Origin: Chloracidobacterium sp. UBA7659
GTDB lineage: Bacteria; Acidobacteriota; Blastocatellia; Pyrinomonadales; Pyrinomonadaceae
Assembly (NCBI GenBank): GCA_002483395.1
Contig: DLHV01000211.1
Location: forward strand, 1,825 to 7,139
DNA: 5,315 nucleotides
Direction: 5' to 3'
Below are positions 1 to 5,315 of the stretch, in pieces (the stretch's first letter is position 1; each line of letters starts with the position of its first letter). Under the pieces are notes generated by a model. It ran no database searches. It saw only the letters and a list, made by a program, of their open reading frames with translations, and was not told where the DNA came from. The position numbers and the translations under genes were made by a program.

Positions 1-696
1 ATCGGCAGCCTGTTCGGTGCTGGAAGTGGCGGCGGTGGCGGCGGTGGAAATGAAAATCCGGACCCTGTGTCGAAAGGCAAAATGCCATCCATGACAAAGG
101 ACCCACAAATGGCTCCGTCAACCTCTATGGATCGTTTAACTAACCCGACTATTCCTGTTCAGATGTCGGTCAAGGGGCCAGAAAGAAAAAGTGATGCGGA
201 AAAATATGGATACGATACTTCGAAATACACAAAGTTATCTGACGGCCTAGGCACCGGAGGTGGAATCGGAGGAGGCTCTAATGGCGGCTTTGGTGACGGA
301 AGGAATTCTGGAGCGGGCACCGGTGCAGATGGAGGTTTAGGCGGCGGAAACAATGGTGGCATAGGCGATGGTGACGGCCCTAACGGCGGACGAATCGGAC
401 CACCGCCGCCTCCCAGCATAGTTAAAGTCACTACCCCATTGAAGATACTCGCGAAGCCGAGAGCGACGTACACCGACGCAGCTCGCACGAATAATGTTCA
501 AGGCAGCGTTTTGGTCAAGGTAACGCTTCTGGCGTCGGGACAGATCGGAACTGTAACTGCCGTACGCGGCTTGCCGCATGGACTGACCGAGCGAGCAATC
601 GCCGCCGCAAGGCAGATCAAATTCGAACCGAAAAAGATAAACGGTATTCCCCAAACGGTGATCGTTACCTTTGATTACGGCTTTAATATTTATTAA
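1..696 (+). CDS. TonB-family protein, C-terminal part (5' end outside window)
   Basis: The frame is open from base 1 to the TAA at 694-696, giving 231 visible residues. A GTG at 67 could be read as a start but has no Shine-Dalgarno sequence, and coding-like sequence continues upstream of it, so the gene is 5'-truncated by the window. Seen, in visible-residue numbering: a Gly run (8-16), a polar Pro/Lys/Ser-containing segment (17-80), a Gly/Asn/Asp-rich linker (82-133), a PPPPP stretch (134-138), then a compact C-terminal domain (about 141-231). That domain has the TonB_C pattern: a Y-x-x-A-A-R element, a GSVLVKVTL strand, a SGQIGTVTAVRG turn, a helix with AIAAARQIKFEP, then NGIPQTVIVTFDYGF. 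TonB proteins link the inner-membrane proton-motive force to outer-membrane receptors; the expected N-terminal membrane anchor would lie upstream of base 1. Many acidobacterial proteins of this layout are not proven energy transducers, so the exact role is open. The family call is firm. Confidence 0.85.
   Translation: MGSLFGAGSGGGGGGGNENPDPVSKGKMPSMTKDPQMAPSTSMDRLTNPTIPVQMSVKGPERKSDAEKYGYDTSKYTKLSDGLGTGGGIGGGSNGGFGDGRNSGAGTGADGGLGGGNNGGIGDGDGPNGGRIGPPPPPSIVKVTTPLKILAKPRATYTDAARTNNVQGSVLVKVTLLASGQIGTVTAVRGLPHGLTERAIAAARQIKFEPKKINGIPQTVIVTFDYGFNIY
259..372 (+). repeat. Tandem Gly-rich protein repeat in the TonB linker
   Basis: Two 14-residue units, visible residues 87-100 and 111-124, follow the pattern GG-x-GGG-x-NGG-x-GDG and align without gaps, differing only at three variable positions (I/L, S/N, F/I). 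The offset is 24 residues (72 nt). The DNA copies have diverged at many synonymous sites, so the protein pattern looks maintained or old rather than freshly duplicated. The likely role is a flexible periplasm-spanning linker before the TonB C-terminal domain (inference). Confidence 0.7.
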
Positions 697-723
697 GCCT
701 ACGGACAACCAATAAAACAGAGT

Positions 724-760
724 CTGCTTGGAAACTAGTTTTCGGGCAGCCTTTCTTTTT
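724..760 (+). terminator. Probable intrinsic terminator of the TonB-family gene
   Basis: About 28 nt after the stop codon, bases 724-734 pair with 739-749 (11 pairs, three of them G-U) around a CTAG loop, followed directly by the pyrimidine/T-rich tract CCTTTCTTTTT-like at 750-760. This is the layout of a Rho-independent terminator, though the stem is only moderately stable. The T-rich tract can alternatively form a perfect 10-bp AT-rich hairpin with 771-780 (750-759 with 771-780), which would compete with or extend the structure. Confidence 0.5.
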
Positions 761-780
761 GTTTATGGAGAAAAGAAAGG

Positions 781-1048
781 GAAGTGTCAGAAATTATGTA
801 TAATTGAATTTCCGTTTAGTCCTGGAATTGGCAGTCTATTCTCGAACAGCCTAGGCAAAATCAAAGTGCCTATGCTGTAACGATTTGCCTGATCCTTTTT
901 TCGATGCTCGACTGAAATTTTCACCAAAAGAAAGTCGTTTCCCAGGGCGGTTGGCAGCTTACGCTTCGGCGGTCGAGTCCGCGTGAACTGCATAAACTCG
1001 GATTACGCGATAGATTTGGTTTAGCGGGAAAGAGTCTTGTTCGGCTCC
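781..1048. other. Intergenic sequence, no gene recognised
   Basis: This 268-bp stretch lies between the TonB terminator and the palindrome cluster. Short open frames exist on the minus strand (787-993 and 921-1145), but they overlap each other in different frames, show no recognisable domain, and the second runs into the palindromic repeats. I therefore do not call them genes. The segment could be part of a larger repetitive or decayed element whose right part is the palindrome cluster, but nothing in the sequence proves it. Confidence 0.5.
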
Positions 1049-1074
1049 GTCCCTGAAAGGGACAAAGGCAATAG

Positions 1075-1093
1075 CGTCGGGGGAATCCCGACG
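1075..1093. repeat. 7-bp GC-rich hairpin inside the palindrome cluster
   Basis: CGTCGGG at 1075-1081 is perfectly complementary to CCCGACG at 1087-1093 with a 5-nt loop. It sits between the first and second copies of the 15-bp palindrome and is flanked on both sides by ATAGCG (1071-1076 and 1094-1099). It appears to be a structural part of the same repeat cluster. Confidence 0.6.
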
Positions 1094-1184
1094 ATAGCGA
1101 CGACTCGGTAAGCCGCGTCCCTGAAGGGGACAAATGAAGCGTCATTGCTCCCTTTCAGGGAGCGGACCGATGCCGTGTCACCGC

Positions 1185-1216
1185 CGAGGGGTTGGGGCCT
1201 TCGGCCTTACCCCTCG
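1185..1216. repeat. Long GC-rich hairpin in the core of the inverted-repeat unit
   Basis: CGAGGGGT at 1185-1192 is fully complementary to ACCCCTCG at 1209-1216. Inside it, 1194-1199 pairs with 1203-1208 (four Watson-Crick pairs plus two G-U) around a TTC loop, with a single unpaired T at 1193. This makes a nearly continuous 14-bp stem. No T-tract follows on either strand (CTATTT on the plus side is weak), so it looks more like an element core than a classical terminator, although it lies between convergent genes and could attenuate read-through from either side. Confidence 0.6.
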
Positions 1217-1242
1217 CTATTTCATTCGTCCCTTTCAGGGAC

Positions 1243-1458
1243 ACGCAAAACAACTCGACATCCCTTCCATCTCTTTTAATGCTTAGTTCGGATAAAATCT
1301 TTATGTTTCACCGCGTAGAATTTCGCCGGCCTCACTCAGGCTTTGGGAAAGGCTCTTGAAAACTTTCCCGCTCATGTCTTTCAACGAGAAATTCGCGTTT
1401 CGTCGCAAATACCGGCGGCAATTCTAAAGATCATTCTTTCTTAGATCCGCAGTACCCC
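1243..1458. other. Intergenic sequence downstream of the protease gene, no gene recognised
   Basis: This 216-bp stretch separates the palindrome cluster from the protease stop codon. It contains a 7-bp inverted repeat, GGGAAAG at 1345-1351 against CTTTCCC at 1363-1369. That could be a weak transcription stop about 90 nt after the protease gene on the minus strand, but it lacks a U-tract. Only short frames without a credible start occur on the plus strand (up to about 40 codons ending near 1427-1443), and none resembles a known protein. Confidence 0.45.
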
Positions 1459-2640
1459 TTATGGCTTTGTTGGGGTCGGCGAAGGTTCCGGCTCGACGTC
1501 GCGTTTCTTAAGTTTCGGAGGACCTTCCGACGATGAGCTGGACGTGCCGTCCGAATCGCTCGTGTCGCCATCGACTGCGTCGGGCTGCCGCTTTTTAAGC
1601 GTCGGCTTGGTATTGTCTTCCTCGTCAAAGTCGGTTGTAATGCCTGCTTTTGCGTTTGTGATCTTCAGCAGGTGGGCTTTGACGCGATTAAACTCGGATG
1701 TGCTTATAACGTACTCGTCCCTTTCCGCAAAGCGAGCAACCAGTGCAAGAGTCGAGTCGCGGCGATCGATCGATTGCGGGTGCGAGGAGAATAACTTTTG
1801 AATAGAACCCGGTTTTTTCTTATTCTTCGAAGCCAATTTCTCGAACATTGTTGACATGGCCGTCGGATCGTAACCCGAAGCGTAAAGGTACTGCACGCCG
1901 AGGCTGTCTGCTTCCTCTTCGGCCCCGCGCGTGAATTTCAGCCCGGCGAGCCCCGCCAATATTCCACCGCCGTTCTGCAATACGGTGCTGACGATAGGTC
2001 CGCCAAAAATGATGCCGGCCAATGCACCATAGTTAATAAGCGTTCCTTTTCCCTGATTCTCCATTGCATGACGCGCGGCGACATGAGCAATCTCGTGGGC
2101 CATGACTCCGGCCAGTTCAGCTTCGTTGTCCGCCGCGAGGATCAGGCCTTTGTGGACGAAAAAGAACCCGCCGGGCAATGCAAATGCGTTCACCTCGTCG
2201 CTGTCGATGACTTTGATGGTAAAGGGTACCTTTGCGTCCGAATGCAGCACCACGTTTTGGCCGATGCGATTGATGTACTCGGTAACGATCGGATCTTCCA
2301 CCATTTTCGCCTGCTGCTCTACCTGAGCAGCCAACTGCCGGCCGATCGCGATCTCCTTGTCCTGAGAACCGCCCAGCCAGCCAAAAAATTTGTCGGCACC
2401 GTTGTTTATCTTTCGCTTACCGATCTGCGATGGGTCTTCCTTGACACCAAGAGCCTTAGGACCCGCGGGTTGAGGCGTCGGCGACGCCTTTGGAGTTTTT
2501 GCCTTCGGATCCTTCTTGCTGACTTTCTTATCGTCCGAAGTTTGGGCCGCGACGCCAGCCGGGAAAAAGGAAACCGAAGTTAGGTAAAGAGCCAAAACGA
2601 GCAGCAACGCACTAAATCTGCGAATCGAATTCTTACGCAT
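1459..2640 (-). CDS. M48-family zinc metalloprotease, exported
   Basis: A 393-residue protein is read from the ATG at 2640-2638. An upstream ATG at 2706 in the same frame would add 22 residues, but the GGAGG placed 6 nt before the 2640 start and the signal peptide beginning right there decide the shorter form. Seen: a Sec signal peptide (1-32: basic start, hydrophobic core 11-26, cleavage likely after GVAA); a Lys/Pro/Ala-rich spacer (34-75); the M48 domain (about 93-320) with NAFALPGG (151-158), the zinc motif HEIAH (182-186), the third-ligand region RGAEEEAD (238-245, E241 the likely ligand) and SSHPQS (285-290); and a disordered acidic, Ser- and Pro-rich tail (about 337-393). There is no lipobox cysteine and no TPR region as in BepA. 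M48 proteins of this BepA/LoiP/Oma1-like group degrade misfolded envelope proteins; a periplasmic housekeeping role is inferred. The gene stands alone, convergent with the TonB gene and divergent from the ATPase. Confidence 0.93.
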   Translation of the reverse strand: MRKNSIRRFSALLLVLALYLTSVSFFPAGVAAQTSDDKKVSKKDPKAKTPKASPTPQPAGPKALGVKEDPSQIGKRKINNGADKFFGWLGGSQDKEIAIGRQLAAQVEQQAKMVEDPIVTEYINRIGQNVVLHSDAKVPFTIKVIDSDEVNAFALPGGFFFVHKGLILAADNEAELAGVMAHEIAHVAARHAMENQGKGTLINYGALAGIIFGGPIVSTVLQNGGGILAGLAGLKFTRGAEEEADSLGVQYLYASGYDPTAMSTMFEKLASKNKKKPGSIQKLFSSHPQSIDRRDSTLALVARFAERDEYVISTSEFNRVKAHLLKITNAKAGITTDFDEEDNTKPTLKKRQPDAVDGDTSDSDGTSSSSSEGPPKLKKRDVEPEPSPTPTKP

Positions 2641-2646
2641 TAATTG

Positions 2647-2651
2647 CCTCC
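2647..2651 (-). promoter_or_regulatory. Shine-Dalgarno sequence of the M48 protease
   Basis: On the minus strand GGAGG lies 6 nt upstream of the ATG at 2640. This spacing is ideal and selects this start over the in-frame ATG at 2706, which has no comparable site. Confidence 0.85.
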
Positions 2652-2730
2652 GAAAATCATCAAAAGGGAGTGATAAAACCATAAACCCATTTACACCGTA
2701 AATCAACGTAATTATGATGCGGATGCCGCG

Positions 2731-2830
2731 AAAATAGTTGTGAAAAGTAAAAAATATTCATACGATGGCTGTTTTTGGAAAAAAATATTGGAAAAACCTT
2801 TTGTTTAGTCATAGAAATTGTTAAAATTAG
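2731..2830. promoter_or_regulatory. AT-rich divergent promoter region
   Basis: Counting bases gives 23 G/C out of 100 here, far more AT-rich than the genes on either side, as expected for a control region between divergent genes. It contains the direct repeat AAAAAATATT at 2749-2758 and 2780-2789 (31 bp apart, close to three helical turns) and TTGGAAAAA at 2775-2783 and 2788-2796. A possible plus-strand promoter for the ATPase is TTGTTT (2801-2806) with TAAAAT (2822-2827), but the 15-nt spacer is short. Several minus-strand AT-rich hexamers could serve the protease and I cannot choose among them. Individual promoter elements are guesses; the regional call is reasonable. Confidence 0.45.
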
Positions 2831-2841
2831 AAGTCGAGGCT

Positions 2842-2865
2842 CGTGAACGGCTCGCCGCCTTCACG
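2842..2865 (+). promoter_or_regulatory. Possible hairpin in the leader of the ATPase gene
   Basis: CGTGAA at 2842-2847 pairs with TTCACG at 2860-2865, with an inner CGG/CCG stem (2848-2850 with 2855-2857) and a CC bulge at 2858-2859. It lies about 75 nt before the ATPase start and downstream of the candidate promoter, so it would be in the mRNA leader. It could be an operator or a leader structure, or chance. Confidence 0.25.
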
Positions 2866-2940
2866 TCAGTTTCTCATTACCGCCGCACCGCGAACGCTTC
2901 GCAAAACGCCAAGCCTTTCAACTATTATCACGATTATCAA

Positions 2941-5315
2941 ATGAAACGCCTACAGGAAAAGGTAAAAGATATAGTCGAAGTCCGACCGTACCACAGCATA
3001 CGGGATTTCATCGCTGACCCGGCGGAAACGCTGAGCAATTATCATTTTACCGATGCGACCGCCGACCTAATGGCAAAGTGGCTCGACGGTATTTCTTCCG
3101 TTCAGAGCGGGAACGGAGCCGCCTTTGCTCTTGCGGGTTATCGCGGCGTCGGCAAAAGCCATTTTTTGGCAACGCTTGGCGCCATCGCGGCAAATCCCGA
3201 GCTTCGCACTGGTGTCTCCGAATCTCATGTCGCCTTCAGCGCACAAAGACTGCAGCGACGCCATTATCCCGTCGCCTATCTGCGCCGTGGAACGCACGGC
3301 ACCTTGCTTGAGGAATTAAAGTCCGCGGTTTCCTCGGTATTCGGAGTTGCGGGGCTCGAGGCCGAAATGTCTTACGAGGAGATATTGAAGGCTGCCGGCG
3401 AAAAGAGCGGGGATACGCCCTTTTTATTGATGATCGACACGGCGTACGAGCGCGGTGCCCGCGTAACTCGCGACGACGGTGTTTACTTGAGCGAGATCGG
3501 CGAAGCAGCAAAGAAACTGAATATTTTTGTCGGCTTAGCCCTTGACGACGATATCGCCGGTGCGGACGGATCGAATTCGGCCATCGTCAGCTCGTTCTCG
3601 ATCGACTACCTTGATCAGGCCCACCTTTATAAAGTTGTAAATTCGTATATTTTTCCGAAGCTTAATCAAATGCAGCCGGTGCTGCACGATATATACTCGT
3701 ATTTTCGTGAAGTTCTGCCCAGTTTCCGCTGGAGCGAGCAAAAATTTGCGTCGCTTTATCCTCTCCATCCAGCGATCCTTGAAATTGCCCCTTACGTCAG
3801 GCTGTACGTGCACGATTTTGCCTTGCTCGGTTTTGCATCCGAAGCGGGCGAAAGGATCCTTGGCCGGCCTTCGAATTCAAGGATCGCCCTTGACGAGGTT
3901 TACGATAACGCCGAAGGCGGCTTGCGAAAGATCGAAGATTTGAACGAGGCCTTCGCTGCCTACGACAAGCTAAACTCAAACGTCGTCGGCAAGATACCGG
4001 TAATGCAGCGGCTACAGGCGAAACTGATCTTGAAAGCCCTGTTGCTATTGTCGCTGGACGGACAAGGTGCGTCCGCCAACGACATCTGCGCCTCCGTTCT
4101 GATCTTCGAGGAATCGGATCCCGAAAAAGCGGTGAAGAACGTCGATGAACTTCTAACAACATTCGCGGACGCACTACCGGACGATTTCAGGGTAGCTAAG
4201 GATGAAGGGCTTGATACCCGCTATAGTTTCAAGGTCAGCAGCAAGGAAAATCTTAATAATGCGCTCGTCGAAGCGTTAAACGAAGTTCCCGCGGACACGG
4301 TGCCCGGGATTATGCGTCGAGTGTTTCAAGAACGTTTCGCCGATTCGGGCCCTGCCGGAGAATCCGGCCGTGACTGGATCGATTCCCAGATAGTTTGGCG
4401 TGGGGGAATTAGGCGAGGACGGATTTTCTGGCAATCCGGCAATAATCCGGCGGCGTCGGATGCAACGGATTGGGAAGTCGTTATTGACCTGCAAAATGAG
4501 GTAAGCGCGCTTCCCGACAGTGCTAACGACGTATCTAAAGTTTTATGGAAACCGGATCCGCTTCGCCCGGACGAGATCGACAAGATGCGTAGCTATTACG
4601 CTCTGAGCACAAACACCGATCTGCAGGAAAAGTTTAGCGAACAGATCAGGGCGTCGGTCCACGCTAACTCGATAGCGGTAGAGAAGATAGTCAATCGAAG
4701 TTTCCTCGAAGACGGGAAATTGATTATCGATGGCTTCGATTATAATTTTACCGAAGACGCCCGGTCCGCTCAGAATTTGTCCGAACTGTTCTCGACGATG
4801 CTTGAGCCGCTTTTCGAGACACGATATCCCGCCCACCCATATTTTACGCAAACGCTGGATCATACCGACGTTGCGGCAATTGTTACCGATCTTTATAACG
4901 GAACCCGGCAGGACCTTGCAGACGTCCAAAGCCGTGCGCAGACATTCGCTTTTCCATTGGGCATTGTTCGGCTTGAAGGAACCGCGTTCGTCCCCGAGTC
5001 GATCGAGAAACTTACAACTCTGCCGATAGTGGCGGAAATACTGAGTCTTGTCGGGGCCAGCGGAACGAAGCCCGTTTCACTAACGGACGTGTACGCTCAG
5101 TTGCGGAAGTCTCCGCACGGGCTGGTCCGAGAAGCCCAGCAGATGGTTTTAACGGCGCTCGCCGCTCAGCGTCAGATCGAGTTCGTCACCTCGTCGGGCA
5201 ACCGCATCAACCGCAGATCTTTGGATCTGACGATCATTTGGAACGACATTGTTGGGATCGCCAAGCCGATAGAAAGTTCTTTTTCGGTTGCGAAATTAAA
5301 GCGTTGGGTAAAATT
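2941..5315 (+). CDS. Large P-loop ATPase, BREX BrxC/PglY-like (DUF6079-like), 3' end outside window
   Basis: The frame is open from the ATG at 2941 to the window end: 791 codons with no stop. There is no obvious Shine-Dalgarno sequence. The frame stays open upstream to about 2815, but that stretch offers only a TTG at 2818, so ATG 2941 is preferred. Seen: an N-terminal segment with YHFTDATADLMAKWLD (34-49); a Walker A GYRGVGKS (66-73); a Walker B-like strand FLLMID (161-166) followed by T rather than the usual E; a sensor-like strand ending ALDDDIAG (200-207); YPLHPAIL (273-280) after the ATPase core; and a winged-helix-like segment with LRKSPHGL (721-728) and a following helix to about 745. 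P-loop, post-core HP motif and the PHGL/PPYGL-type winged helix are shared with the large (about 1,200-residue) BrxC/PglY ATPases needed for BREX phage defence and methylation. The placement is from remembered family patterns, not a search; another STAND/AAA-type family is possible. No transmembrane segment is seen, so it is probably cytoplasmic. The P-loop ATPase call is firm; the defence role is inferred. Confidence 0.65.
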   Translation, partial: MKRLQEKVKDIVEVRPYHSIRDFIADPAETLSNYHFTDATADLMAKWLDGISSVQSGNGAAFALAGYRGVGKSHFLATLGAIAANPELRTGVSESHVAFSAQRLQRRHYPVAYLRRGTHGTLLEELKSAVSSVFGVAGLEAEMSYEEILKAAGEKSGDTPFLLMIDTAYERGARVTRDDGVYLSEIGEAAKKLNIFVGLALDDDIAGADGSNSAIVSSFSIDYLDQAHLYKVVNSYIFPKLNQMQPVLHDIYSYFREVLPSFRWSEQKFASLYPLHPAILEIAPYVRLYVHDFALLGFASEAGERILGRPSNSRIALDEVYDNAEGGLRKIEDLNEAFAAYDKLNSNVVGKIPVMQRLQAKLILKALLLLSLDGQGASANDICASVLIFEESDPEKAVKNVDELLTTFADALPDDFRVAKDEGLDTRYSFKVSSKENLNNALVEALNEVPADTVPGIMRRVFQERFADSGPAGESGRDWIDSQIVWRGGIRRGRIFWQSGNNPAASDATDWEVVIDLQNEVSALPDSANDVSKVLWKPDPLRPDEIDKMRSYYALSTNTDLQEKFSEQIRASVHANSIAVEKIVNRSFLEDGKLIIDGFDYNFTEDARSAQNLSELFSTMLEPLFETRYPAHPYFTQTLDHTDVAAIVTDLYNGTRQDLADVQSRAQTFAFPLGIVRLEGTAFVPESIEKLTTLPIVAEILSLVGASGTKPVSLTDVYAQLRKSPHGLVREAQQMVLTALAAQRQIEFVTSSGNRINRRSLDLTIIWNDIVGIAKPIESSFSVAKLKRWVK

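Larger units (their letters stand above)
1049..1242. repeat. Cluster of four GTCCCT/AGGGAC palindromes (REP/REPIN-like)
   Basis: Four copies of a 15-bp imperfect palindrome are present. Two are in the form GTCCCTGAARGGGAC (1049-1063, 1117-1131) and two in the reverse-complement form (1148-1162, written CTCCCTTTCAGGGAG, and 1228-1242, GTCCCTTTCAGGGAC). Each can form a 6-bp stem with a 3-nt loop. The second and fourth copies extend into a 22-bp imperfect inverted repeat (1117-1138 against 1221-1242, two mismatches), bounding a 126-bp unit. The arrangement of head-to-head palindromes in an intergenic space between convergent genes resembles REP/REPIN/BIME elements mobilised by RAYT transposases. 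No transposase is visible here, so the class is an inference. Confidence 0.7.

Noticed and set aside
159..708. Minus-strand open frames opposite the TonB-family gene, one with Pro-rich repeats
   Set aside because: The Pro-rich translation is simply the complement of Gly codons in the linker; the plus-strand TonB C-terminal domain is clearly the coding frame.
787..1145. Two short minus-strand open frames (787-993 and 921-1145) as small genes
   Set aside because: They overlap in different frames, contain no recognisable domain or ribosome binding site, and one runs through the palindromic repeats.
1049..1242. CRISPR array suggested by regularly recurring short palindromic repeats
   Set aside because: The copies are only 15 bp, occur in both orientations, are unevenly spaced (68, 31 and 80 bp between starts) and have no cas genes nearby.
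1300..1443. Short plus-strand frames ending near 1427 and 1443 as a decayed gene remnant
   Set aside because: Both are under about 43 codons, lack a credible start, and neither matches a family I recognise.
2068..2583. 171-codon plus-strand open frame opposite the protease gene
   Set aside because: It is antisense to the conserved M48 domain, including the HEIAH region, and its translation has no family features; it is a shadow of the real gene.
2641..2706. Upstream ATG at 2706 as the start of the protease
   Set aside because: It would put 22 residues ahead of an otherwise normal signal peptide and has no ribosome binding site, while GGAGG sits correctly before the ATG at 2640.
3067..5029. 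Many short open frames on both strands within 3067-5029
   Set aside because: They all lie inside the single uninterrupted frame starting at 2941, which has a P-loop and coherent protein sequence throughout.

Overview
The window looks like a bacterial chromosome segment of moderate GC content, probably from an Acidobacteriota (Blastocatellia/Pyrinomonadales-like) genome. That placement is an inference. It rests on the glycine-rich TonB-family protein, the M48 protease with a charged proline/serine tail, and clustered GTCCCT/AGGGAC palindromes; no marker gene is present to confirm it.

Layout: (1) Bases 1-696, + strand: the C-terminal part of a TonB-family protein. Its frame is open back to base 1, so the gene starts upstream. 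It is followed by a plausible intrinsic terminator at 724-760. (2) Bases 697-1458: a gene-poor stretch between convergent genes. It holds a cluster of four short palindromes plus two other hairpins (1049-1242), flanked on both sides by sequence in which I recognise nothing. (3) Bases 1459-2640, - strand: a complete M48-family zinc metalloprotease with a Sec signal peptide and a good Shine-Dalgarno sequence that fixes its start. (4) Bases 2641-2940: a divergent intergenic region with a 77% AT core, probably carrying promoters for both flanking genes. (5) Bases 2941-5315, + strand: a large open frame that runs off the window (791 codons visible). It encodes a P-loop ATPase that resembles the BREX BrxC/PglY (DUF6079-like) group of phage-defence ATPases.

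The three genes do not form one operon. The TonB protein and the protease are cell-envelope functions facing each other. The ATPase is transcribed away from the protease and is most likely the first gene of a separate module continuing to the right. If the BrxC/PglY resemblance holds, that module could be a BREX-type or related defence locus, but its diagnostic partners (methyltransferase, PglZ-like phosphatase) would lie outside the window. The strongest leads are this ATPase, with its atypical Walker B, and the inverted-repeat element at 1117-1242.
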